A stretch of DNA of 36,479 nucleotides from Nemertoderma westbladi. Its lineage: Eukaryota; Xenacoelomorpha; Nemertodermatida; Nemertodermatidae. Position 1 is the first letter of the stretch. Each line of letters starts with the position of its first letter. The notes beneath the pieces are model-generated. The model ran no database searches and was not told where the DNA came from. It worked only from the letters and a program-made list of their open reading frames with translations. The translations under genes and the position numbers were made by a program. The DNA is taken from assembly GCA_032718475.1 (NCBI GenBank), contig JAUCBJ010006453.1:1-36479 (forward strand), given 5' to 3'. Shown here piece by piece: positions 29,801 to 36,479 of this stretch.

Positions 29801-31167
29801 TCTTAGAAGTTGCCTGCGTATTTCGCAGGCAACCTGAAAAGTTCCCTGCGTATTTCGCAGGCAACCTGAAAAGTTCCCTGCGTATTTCGCAGGCAACCTA
29901 AAAAGTTGCCTGCATATTTCGCAGGTAACCTAAGTAGTTGCCTGCATATCTTAGAAGTTGCCTGCGTATTTCGCAGGCAACCTGAAAAGTTCCCTGCGTA
30001 TTTCGCAGGCAACCTGAAAAGTTCCCTGCGTATTTCGCAGGCAACCTAAAAAGTTGCCTGCATATTTCGCAGGCAACCTAAGTAGTTGCCTGCATATCTT
30101 AGAAGTTGCCTGCGTATTTCGCAGGCAACCTGAAAAGTTCCCTGCGTATTTCGCAGGCAACCTAAAAAGTTGCCTGCATATTTCGCAGGCAACCTAAGTA
30201 GTTGCCTGCATAACTTAGAAGTTGCCTGCGTATTTCGCAGGCAACCTGAAAAGTTCCCTGCGTATTTCGCAGGCAACCTGAAAAGTTCCCTGCGTATTTC
30301 GCAGGCAACCTAAGTAATTGCCTGCATATCTTAGAAGTTGCCTGCGTATTTCGCAGGCAACCTGAAAAGTTCCCTGCGTATTTCGCAGGCAACCTAAAAA
30401 GTTGCCTGCATATTTCGCAGGCAACCTAAGTAGTTGCCTGCATATCTTAGAAGTTGCCTGCGTATTTCGCAGGCAACCTGAAAAGTTCCCTGCGTATTTC
30501 GCAGGCAACCTGAAAGGTTCCCTGCGTATTTCGCAGGCAACTTAAAAAGTTGCCTGCATATTTCGCAGGCAACCTAAGTAGTTGCCTGCATATCTTAGAA
30601 GTTGCCTGCGTATTTCGCAGGCAACCTGAAAAGTTCCCTGCGTATTTCGCAGGCAACCTGAAAAGTTCCCTGCGTATTTCGTAGGCAACCTAAAAAGTTG
30701 CCTGCATATTTCGCAGGCAACCTAAGTAGTTGCCTGCATATCTTAGAAGTTGCCTGCGTATTTCGCAGGCAACCTAAAAAGTTCCCTGCGTATTTCGCAG
30801 GCAACCTGAAAAGTTCCCTGCGTATTTCGCAGGCAACCTAAAAAGTTGCCTGCATATTTCGCAGGCAACCTAAGTAGTTGCCTGCATATCTTAGAAGTTG
30901 CCTGCGTATTTCGCAGGCAACCTGAAAAGTTCCCTGCGTATTTCGCAGGCAACCTGAAAAGTTCCCTGCGTATTTCGCAGGCAACCTAAAAAGTTGCCTG
31001 CATATTTCGCAGGCAACCTAAGTAATTGCCTGCATATCTTAGAAGTTGCCTGCGTATTTTGCAGGCAACCTGAAAAGTTCCCTGCTTATTTCGCAGGCAA
31101 CCTTAAAAGTTCCCTGCGTATTTCGCAGGCAACCTGAAAAGTTTCCTGCGTATTTCGCAGGCAACCC
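20899..31167. repeat. 10.3-kb hairpin satellite, 32-bp monomer with nested higher-order repeats
   Basis: Monomers are built from the 9-base arm GCAGGCAAC and its complement GTTGCCTGC, spaced by 7 bases (CTGAAAA, CTAAAAA or CTAAGTA; then GTATTTC or ATATTTC). Three unit types occur. A (32 bp) has a mismatched right arm, GTTCCCTGC. B (32 bp) has a perfect palindrome. C (52 bp) has two right arms split by ATATCTTAGAA. The usual higher-order unit is A-A-B-C = 148 bp; A-B-C (116 bp) and A-C (84 bp) also occur. A 708-bp block (four 148 plus one 116) repeats, and a 2,916-bp block repeats in tandem. Edge units are the most diverged. The repeated short ORFs shift frame every 148 bp and are not genes. 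Confidence 0.97.
22911..28823. repeat. Tandem duplication of a 2,916-bp satellite block
   Basis: Private variants recur at a constant offset of 2,916 bp between about 22911-25907 and about 25827-28823. Examples are CCTAATAAGTTGCC (23105 and 26021), TTGCCAGCAT (23391 and 26307), TTTCGAAGGC (23486 and 26402) and AAAAAGTTACCTGC (25498 and 28414). The upstream end of similarity is set by a substitution near 22910 and the downstream end by TTTCCCAGG near 28831 against TTTCGCAGG. Confidence 0.88.
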
Positions 31168-31517
31168 AAACGCGCAACGCGAATCTGGTTCGCGGTCATT
31201 CGCGCATGTCAGCATGTACAGATGTAGGGTAAGACATACTGATGTACGCGTCCGAGTTTTGCAGCATGAATTCCAACCTGGCCGGTCACCGCTGCACCGG
31301 TACTGTCTGAGTCTGACTCACTACCGGTCAGCCTGTACTCACTGTACAGCTGTAGGTAGCTAATTGTTAGTCGTCTTTCAGTCTTTCCGGCCATCAGTCC
31401 ATAAAACAGTAAAATGATAAAATAATTACTTACCGGTAGGCGGTAGGTATACCACGGAACAGCGGTACCGGTACTGCTCTACTAGGCCTACTTATTTCAG
31501 TATTTATCATTATTTCA
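31168..31517. other. Unique flank between satellite and foldback element
   Basis: This is moderately GC-rich sequence with several ACCGGT hexamers and a CTGTACAGCTGTA motif that recurs at about 33559, upstream of the Fringe gene. No ORF with a domain was seen. It could be distal regulatory DNA, but that is only a guess. Confidence 0.35.
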
Positions 31518-31656
31518 TATGGCGTCTCAAAAGGATCAAAATCATAACAATTACTGCAGTACTTTGAAATAATATAATAGTGTATGTAAATAATTAAACA
31601 CTTATGAAAACATTTAAATCACTTATGAAATATTTAAAAGATGTCCAAATGTTATT

Positions 31657-31938
31657 ACGGCAATAAATAAATATTGCGGCAATAAATAATTATTGCGGCA
31701 ATAAATAATTATTGCGGCAATAAATAATTATTGCGGCTATAAATAATTATTGCGGCAATAAATAATTATAGCGGCAATAAATAATTATTGCGGCAATAAG
31801 TAGTTATTGCGGCTATAAATAATTATTGCGGCAATAAATAATTATAGCGGCAATAAATAATTATTGCGGCAATAAATAGTTATTGCGGCAATAAATAGTT
31901 ATTGCGGCAATAAATAATTATTGCGGCAATAAATAACC
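31657..31938 (+). repeat. 19-bp palindromic array, left arm of the foldback element
   Basis: About 14 units of GCGGCAATAAATAATTATT are present. TTATTGC-G-GCAATAA forms a near-perfect hairpin across each unit boundary. Variants such as GCGGCTATAAATAA and TTATAGCGGC recur in more than one unit, indicating amplification of multi-unit blocks. Confidence 0.93.
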
Positions 31939-32224
31939 AATACCTTAGCCGGTGATCTACTACCACCTACAAGTATTTTCCTATAACATTCACTAATAAT
32001 GCAATCTACTATAGAACAAAATACTGCGGCTACCTGAGCGAGCCACGCAGCCACCCACAACCACTGGTAATGTGATGCACTGCAATGAAGGTTTCATTAT
32101 AACACATTAATCATAGAACCTAGCAACCAATGAAATATCTTCGCTACCACTACTGGTATGTGAACAGTGAGGCTGGCTCCCTTGACCCTCAAAAGATTGA
32201 ACGAAATAATAATAGCCTTATTTT

Positions 32225-32293
32225 GAAATCGAACCTGCGCCTGCGCCAGTTACCAAGTGCAAATCAGGAGTGGCGCCTTAACCCACTCGGCCA
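32225..32293 (-). other. tRNA-derived (Ser/Leu-like) module, left copy
   Basis: Read on the minus strand from 32293, TGGCCGAGTGGG is a good pol III A box, TTAAGGCGCC continues like a D-arm, and GGTTCGATTTC (32235-32225) is a near-consensus B box. The 5' acceptor strand is replaced by the repeat array and the T-stem does not close, so it is a tRNA-derived SINE head or pseudo-tRNA rather than a working tRNA gene. Similarity with the right copy continues about 55 bp past the B box to about 32169, like a SINE body. Confidence 0.7.
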
Positions 32294-32296
32294 TAT

Positions 32297-32464
32297 TTAT
32301 TGCCGCAATAATTATTTATTGCTGCAATAATTATTTGTTGCCGCAATAATTATTTATTGCCGCAATAATTATTTATTGCCGCAATAATTATTTATTGCCG
32401 CAATAATTATTTATTGCCGCAATAATTATTTATTGCCGCAATAATTATTTATTGCGGCAATAAA
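32297..32464 (-). repeat. 19-bp palindromic array, central, inverted relative to the left array
   Basis: About eight units of GCCGCAATAATTATTTATT, the exact reverse complement of the left-array unit, lie between the two tRNA-like modules. The orientation flips again at about 32452, where GCGGCAATAAATATGG leads into the right module. Confidence 0.9.
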
Positions 32465-32466
32465 TA

Positions 32467-32539
32467 TGGCCGAGTGGGATAAGGCGCCACTCCTGATTTG
32501 CACTATTATGGTAACTGGCGCAGGCACAGGTTCGATTTC
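32467..32539 (+). other. tRNA-derived (Ser/Leu-like) module, right copy
   Basis: On the plus strand, A box TGGCCGAGTGGG (32467-32478) and B box GGTTCGATTTC (32529-32539) frame a class-II-like tRNA remnant. It matches the left copy with a few substitutions and a small insertion. Similarity continues past the B box to about 32597. The two copies face away from each other, with their 5' ends on either side of the central array. Confidence 0.7.
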
Positions 32540-32759
32540 AAAATAAGGCTAGTATTATTTCGTTCAATCTTTTGAGGGTCAAGGGAGCCAGCCAATAATT
32601 ATTTATTGCCGAAATAACATTTGGCAATCTTTTAAATATTTCATAAGTGATGTAAATATTTTCATGAGTGATTTAATTATTTACATACACTATTATATTA
32701 TTTCAAAGTACTGCAGTAATTGTTATGATTTTGATCCTTTTTGAGACGCCATAATTTCA

Positions 32760-33041
32760 GACCAAAACGAATAGTCCATATCAGGCAGTCAGGCACCGGA
32801 AAAGAGAAAAATAAAGCAAAATATGTAAGATTAAAGAGTTACACAAATTACAAGTTACATTACTGATTACAAGTTATACAGATAAGACAGAGCGTATGTA
32901 CATTATGCTGTTATGACCAAATAGAGAGACAAGGAAAAACCAAAAAGATTTCCCAGCGGACTTTGAAATTCAAATTGTATACTTTTAATATGTAAAAATG
33001 GTGACTCAATTAAGGAAAAATCACTTTACATCTATCTTATT
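32760..33041. other. Spacer between foldback element and retrotransposon fragment
   Basis: AT-rich; nothing recognised. Confidence 0.4.
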
Positions 33042-33450
33042 CTATAATGCCTCGAAGTGCAATTTAGTACTGACAACTGATGCTAAAATAATGTTAGAGG
33101 AATCCTCTACTCTTTCAAAAAGACTGGCAGTACTGCGGTGTCTGATGTGTATAAGCAGGGTAGATTGTGCTGTCCAAAAGGAAATACTACTCAGCGGTAG
33201 AATTTTGAAAAGTCGTCTTGCTGCATTGTTGTAAGAAACTTTTGTTCGATTTAGTACAGCTGCTGAAAAGTTTCGTCTCGCCCACAGGGCGTTGCAGTAT
33301 ATCGCGGTCATAAACGAACTAAAAAGCTTGCATTTAACAGTTTCAGAGCATGCACTGAAGTGGCGGGTTAGGTAGTTAGCACGTGTGTAGATATTTGACA
33401 TAATTTGACATATCAAGCCCTCACATAACAACCAATCAAAAGGAGTATTC
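33042..33450 (-). pseudogene. C-terminal RT fragment of a second non-LTR retrotransposon (CR1/L2-like)
   Basis: The minus-strand translation contains YTRANYLTRHFSACSETVK, then LFSSFMTAIYCNALW, SYNNAARRLFKILP and SLFERVEDSSNIIL. This arrangement (RANxLxRxFxxCSxxVK, LFxSxxTxxYxxxLW, YNxAxRxLxxLP) is typical of the region after the RT catalytic core in CR1/L2-type LINEs. The catalytic motifs are absent and the fragment ends at a stop at 33042. It is unrelated to the family at 17607-20590, so two LINE lineages are present. It lies about 180 bp upstream of the Fringe gene, on the opposite strand. Confidence 0.72.
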
Positions 33451-33477
33451 CCATCCCATATACCATAACAACTGAAA

Positions 33478-33513
33478 GCAGTGCAGCAGTGCAGCAGTGC
33501 AGCAGTGCAGCAG
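33478..33513 (+). repeat. Short GTGCAGCAG minisatellite upstream of Fringe
   Basis: About four 9-bp units, GTGCAGCAG, end about 115 bp before the Fringe ATG. Confidence 0.85.
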
Positions 33514-33627
33514 TGCACAGCCTGACAGACTGATCTGCTGATGACAGCGCTATCTACCTGTACAGCTGTACTGCAGTAGGCCTACAGATCTATGGCAGTG
33601 CAGTAGTAAAACTGTTTAATTTTACAA

Positions 33628-34668
33628 ATGATAGAATTTCGAAAATTTCAACGTTGCTTCCAGATACCAATTTTACTCATAATCGGAGCACTTTTAGTTA
33701 TTTATATCTTATTTAAAGGTCCTGTTTATTACCAGTTGAACCTCCAACCGCAACGACACAATGCCAACGCGGCAGATAAAATTAAACTCATCGATCCACG
33801 GAACTCCCTACACGGATCCGATCTAGTCCGTAGCGCTACCGGTACTCACTTAGGCCTAGACGATGTATTCATCGCGGTACGAACGACCCACCGATTCCAC
33901 CGCTCACGACTCAATCTGCTACTCAAAACCTGGATTTCTAAGTCGGACAATTCTACATGGATTGTTACCGACAGGCTACCGACGCATGAGTTGGCAGGGC
34001 AACACATCGTCACTACCGGTTGCACCCCCAGACACACCCCTTCCGCTCTGTGTTGCCAGATGGGTAGCGAACTTACTACCTTCCTCTCCGAAGCTCCGCG
34101 GCTCTGGTTCTGCCACTTCGACGACGATAATTACGTAAACCTCCTCGCTTTGCTGGACCTCCTGCGGACTTTACCGGACCCGGAAACTGCATTCCATTAT
34201 GTCGGTCGCCCTTCCCTGGACCACAGAATCTCATCAACCGACAGACAGACGGACAAACCTGTCCGCTTCTGGTTCGCAACCGGAGGCGCGGGTTTCTGTT
34301 TGTCCCGAAGTCTCATATTCGCGATGCGTCGGTTCGTTATAGACCGGGAGTTTATCTCGAACTGCGAGCGCATCAGCCTCCCCGACGACTGCACCATCGG
34401 GTACCTCGCAGAAACGCTCCTCAACGCCTCGCTAAACAAACAGAACGCCTTCCATTCGCATCTCGAGCACCTCGGAACAATTAGTAACCAAAATATTGCC
34501 GATCAAATAAGTTTTAGTTATTCCTATAGAGAGGATAACCCCGCGCTACTCAATAGGGTTAATGTTAGCGGGATCTTCACAGAAGTCGAGGATCCGACAC
34601 GGTTCCTTTCTATTCATTGTATTCTCTACCCCAACGAATCCTGGTGCCCAAAAAAGCAAAGCAAATAA
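33628..34668 (+). CDS. fng: Fringe-type beta-1,3-N-acetylglucosaminyltransferase (GT31), intronless
   Basis: This 346-residue type II Golgi protein should add GlcNAc to O-fucose on EGF repeats of Notch-type proteins. A short basic N-terminus precedes one membrane segment (IPILLIIGALLVIYILF, residues 13-29) and a stem. The catalytic domain starts at about 76 (LGLDDVFIAVRTT, then FHRSRLNLLLKTW). Key motifs are the metal-binding DDD at 165-167 in FCHFDDDNYVN, FWFATGGAGFC at 214-224, LPDDCTIGY at 251-259, FHSHLE at 275-280 and a C-terminal HCILYPNESWCP. Length and motifs fit a complete family member. The ORF is uninterrupted, although vertebrate Fringe genes have several introns. The coding region is visibly more GC-rich than its flanks. 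The start at 33628 is the only ATG before the membrane anchor. Possible N-glycosylation sites are NST 108, NAS 266, NVS 312 and NES 336. Confidence 0.96.
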   Translation: MIEFRKFQRCFQIPILLIIGALLVIYILFKGPVYYQLNLQPQRHNANAADKIKLIDPRNSLHGSDLVRSATGTHLGLDDVFIAVRTTHRFHRSRLNLLLKTWISKSDNSTWIVTDRLPTHELAGQHIVTTGCTPRHTPSALCCQMGSELTTFLSEAPRLWFCHFDDDNYVNLLALLDLLRTLPDPETAFHYVGRPSLDHRISSTDRQTDKPVRFWFATGGAGFCLSRSLIFAMRRFVIDREFISNCERISLPDDCTIGYLAETLLNASLNKQNAFHSHLEHLGTISNQNIADQISFSYSYREDNPALLNRVNVSGIFTEVEDPTRFLSIHCILYPNESWCPKKQSK

Positions 34669-35561
34669 TTATAATTAATTTATTATTATTTGTAATATTC
34701 AAACTCATACATACACAATTTATTTCAGAATATTATTGTAACCGGATACACACATGCAGAAAAGTAGAATAGAATCTACATTTATAAGACTAGATTTACT
34801 TTATAAAGAAGAATCTTAGTTTTATAGGATTTAGTTTTATAAAAGTAGATTCTACTTATCTGCTAACGGGTGCAGACCCATTAGTTTGGGGAACCCAGAC
34901 GAGAGGCGTTGCTAAATTTATAATGTTTGGAATACCGTATTGGTGCAAAGGAAATATCAGTTTGTAATTTTGTCAACGAAAGAAAATTCTTCAAAATACA
35001 CCGACATGTCGGGACAATGTCGCCCGACATTGTTATTCGTGTATTTTCTGCCTCATTCACCACTCAACCGCGCCACAGTTACCGTGGTAACACATCTGTT
35101 ATGGTCACTGAGTGGTACGACACCATTTAGAGGCACCGTATTGATGCTGAATGTAACAAATCTATTTTTTTCAACTTGAAACATTTCTCGCTCTCCTCAA
35201 AACAAAACAAATTGGTTATTTTTCGAAACTTTTGGAAATAAATTACATAAAACTTGTTAAACTAACTTGTTTTCTTTCAGTTATTTATAGTTTTATTTTC
35301 TTGTAATAAATTAGCTTAAGACGGAGTTTCAAGAAATGCCTATTTTTAGATTTATAATAATATAATTAGGTCTATAATTTATTTTAATATTTAGATTTCC
35401 ACTGCATGATTTTGATTACTTAATATGGTCGAGATATTTATTAAGATATTTTAAATTTCAATATTTTTATTATGAAATATAATTAAAGAAGTTTAACATA
35501 ACGTGATACATATTTAATATACCCAGTTGTACAGTACAGTATAAAATAACATCTCCACAGT
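34669..35561. other. Fringe 3' region and AT-rich intergenic DNA
   Basis: AATAAA occurs on the plus strand at 35237-35242 and again near 35306; either could serve the Fringe transcript. A short palindrome ACAATGTCG-CC-CGACATTGT lies near 35014-35033. No ORF with a domain was seen. Confidence 0.45.
34756..34863. repeat. Short inverted repeat (about 30-bp arms)
   Basis: GCAGAAAAGTAGAATAGAAT... (34756-34787) pairs imperfectly with the reverse complement of 34837-34863, which reads GCAGATAAGTAGAATCTAC. The spacer repeats TTTATA/TTAGTTTTATA. It is a possible miniature element in the Fringe 3' region; no target duplication was identified. Confidence 0.5.
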
Positions 35562-35930
35562 CTAGTGTTTAAACGGGATCCCGGTAAACAATGCAATCCC
35601 GGTCCCAATCCCGATCCCGAGTTTTTTTTGGACATGGATCCCGAAGTATAAATATCTGATAAATAGCTCCAGCAGAACGGAAATGTTTTCTGATTACATC
35701 GAATTTTTATGTCAGTAAACCATCCAGTAATCAATTGGAAAATAATTCTCATACAACTTTATCTTACTAATATATCAGAAGTGTAAAATAAAGTTAGTGT
35801 CACCCAAAACCCGCCTCATATTTAAATTAATAACTTAAAGGAATTTAATCCAAAATTGCAATACCGATCCCGAAAAACGGGATCCCGGGAGTGATAATCC
35901 TGGAAAAGTCTGATCCGGTTTAAACACTAG
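35562..35930. mobile_element. hAT-like MITE (TAGTGTTTAAAC termini)
   Basis: The left end CTAGTGTTTAAACGGGATC (from 35562) matches the reverse complement of the right end, GATCCGGTTTAAACACTAG (ending at 35930). Subterminal GATCCCG/CGGGATC motifs are repeated in both halves. TAGTGTTTAAACnGGAT ends are common in hAT-type non-autonomous elements. No clear 8-bp target duplication is visible, so the copy may be old. It has no coding capacity. Confidence 0.7.
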
Positions 35931-36405
35931 GCCTTGTCGAGAATGTTGGTGTAACTTTTTGTAATTGAAGGTATAGGTGTAATCTTAATAATGGCTTAAT
36001 AATTATGCAATGTGTCTGTACTTTATGCAATCAATAAACAATTATAATATTCCGTAATTTATTCCAAGTTTTGTTTATTAATTATTATTGTTAAAGTTAA
36101 ATATAATTGTGTCTCACTGGGCAGAGCGTTTAATTAATAATGATTCCGGATTTATTGTTTTACTATTAGGTTAGAAACTTTTACTTCTGAAACAACGTAA
36201 TAATAATTATAATATTGTCTATTTTTCTATATTAATTATTGTTCGCTCTGAACTTATATGATTTTATATTGTGGTTGAATGGTTTTATATATACTTTTTC
36301 GAAGTTTTCTAGAAATTTACTGTTTGATTTTAAATAATGTTCTAAGTTTGAATAATATTGTTTTCTGTGGACGAATATTTTAGTTTCGTTGAGGTGGGTA
36401 ACAAG
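35931..36405. other. AT-rich terminal region
   Basis: No gene or recognisable element was found before the poly-C tract. Confidence 0.4.
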
Positions 36406-36432
36406 CCCCCCCCCCCCCCCCCCCCCCCCCCC
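36406..36432 (+). repeat. Poly-C tract
   Basis: A run of about 27 C is followed by ACCCACGG. It is comparable to the poly-G tracts at 174-190 and 10238-10277. The true length is uncertain. Confidence 0.85.
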
Positions 36433-36479
36433 ACCCACGGATAAATTTCAGAAATATTTTATTGCGTACAGAGCAGAAT

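Larger units (their letters stand above)
31518..32753. mobile_element. Foldback element with about 150-bp terminal inverted repeats and internal palindromic arrays
   Basis: The left end 31518-31672 (TATGGCGTCTCAAAAGGATC...) matches the reverse complement of the right end (about 32600-32753, ending ...GAGACGCCATA) with few differences. Both ends are flanked by ATTTCA (31512-31517 and 32754-32759), a plausible 6-bp target duplication. Inside, from left to right, are 19-bp palindromic units (31657-31938), unique sequence, a tRNA-like module on the minus strand, inverted-orientation 19-bp units, and a tRNA-like module on the plus strand. There is no transposase, so the element is non-autonomous. 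Confidence 0.85.

Noticed and set aside
20991-30952. Dozens of repeated minus-strand ORFs beginning MPAKYAGNF, and plus-strand ORFs beginning MPAYFAGNL
   Set aside because: They arise from the 148-bp satellite unit. 148 is not a multiple of three, so each ORF stops and restarts every unit; there is no conserved long product.
20899-31167. CRISPR-like appearance (palindromic repeats with short regular spacing)
   Set aside because: The spacers are the same few 7-base sequences, far too short and not unique. The context is eukaryotic, with no cas genes.
32225-32539. Functional tRNA genes in the foldback element
   Set aside because: The A and B boxes are present, but the acceptor stem is missing and the T-stem does not close, so only tRNA-derived modules are supported.
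33846-34439. Other-frame ORFs inside the Fringe coding region
   Set aside because: They are shadows produced by the GC-rich coding sequence; the Fringe frame explains the conservation.

Overview
The window comes from a eukaryotic, metazoan genome, most likely an invertebrate. The evidence is GT-AG introns that join exons in matching phase, a secreted protein with about 33 EGF-like domains, a Fringe-type glycosyltransferase, APE/RT non-LTR retrotransposons, MITE-like inverted repeats, and more than 12 kb of tandem repeats. I cannot assign a phylum from sequence alone. Only two host protein genes are well supported; nearly everything else is mobile or repetitive DNA.

Layout. 1-2095: AT-rich DNA with a G-rich inverted-repeat pair (166-1384). 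2118-12956, minus strand: a three-exon gene whose exons join with perfect phase agreement (coding exons 12561-12956, 5961-9777 and 2118-3223; 5,319 nt including the stop, 1,772 residues). It encodes a signal peptide, a low-complexity spacer, 32 EGF-like repeats in a single 3.8-kb exon, one further EGF, three modules with identical Cys spacing that resemble degenerate ShKT domains, and two C-terminal Cys-rich repeats that recall the PCSK9 C-terminal modules. Intron 2 carries a rearranged non-LTR retrotransposon copy and a MITE (5411-5911). Intron 1 carries poly-G tracts and a 50-bp hAT-like palindrome with an 8-bp duplication. 12969-15403: AT-rich spacer with a palindromic 22/23-bp minisatellite (14165-14656). 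15404-17582: a G-rich 15-bp minisatellite. 17607-20590, minus strand: a fuller copy of the same retrotransposon family, with an intact RT and a TAG-repeat tail. 20899-31167: a 10.3-kb hairpin-forming satellite with nested higher-order periods (32, 148, 708 and 2,916 bp). 31518-32753: a foldback element with about 150-bp terminal inverted repeats, a probable 6-bp target duplication, palindromic 19-bp arrays and two head-to-head tRNA-derived modules. 33042-33450, minus strand: a fragment of a second RT lineage. 33628-34668, plus strand: an intronless Fringe gene. 34756-35930: small inverted-repeat elements. The window ends in a poly-C tract.

Functional links. Fringe proteins extend O-fucose on EGF repeats, and three of the EGF repeats in the large gene fit the O-fucose consensus. 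This is a plausible enzyme-substrate relation, but it is only an inference. The most unusual DNA-level observation is that several unrelated repeat families here are built from short inverted arms and could form hairpins.
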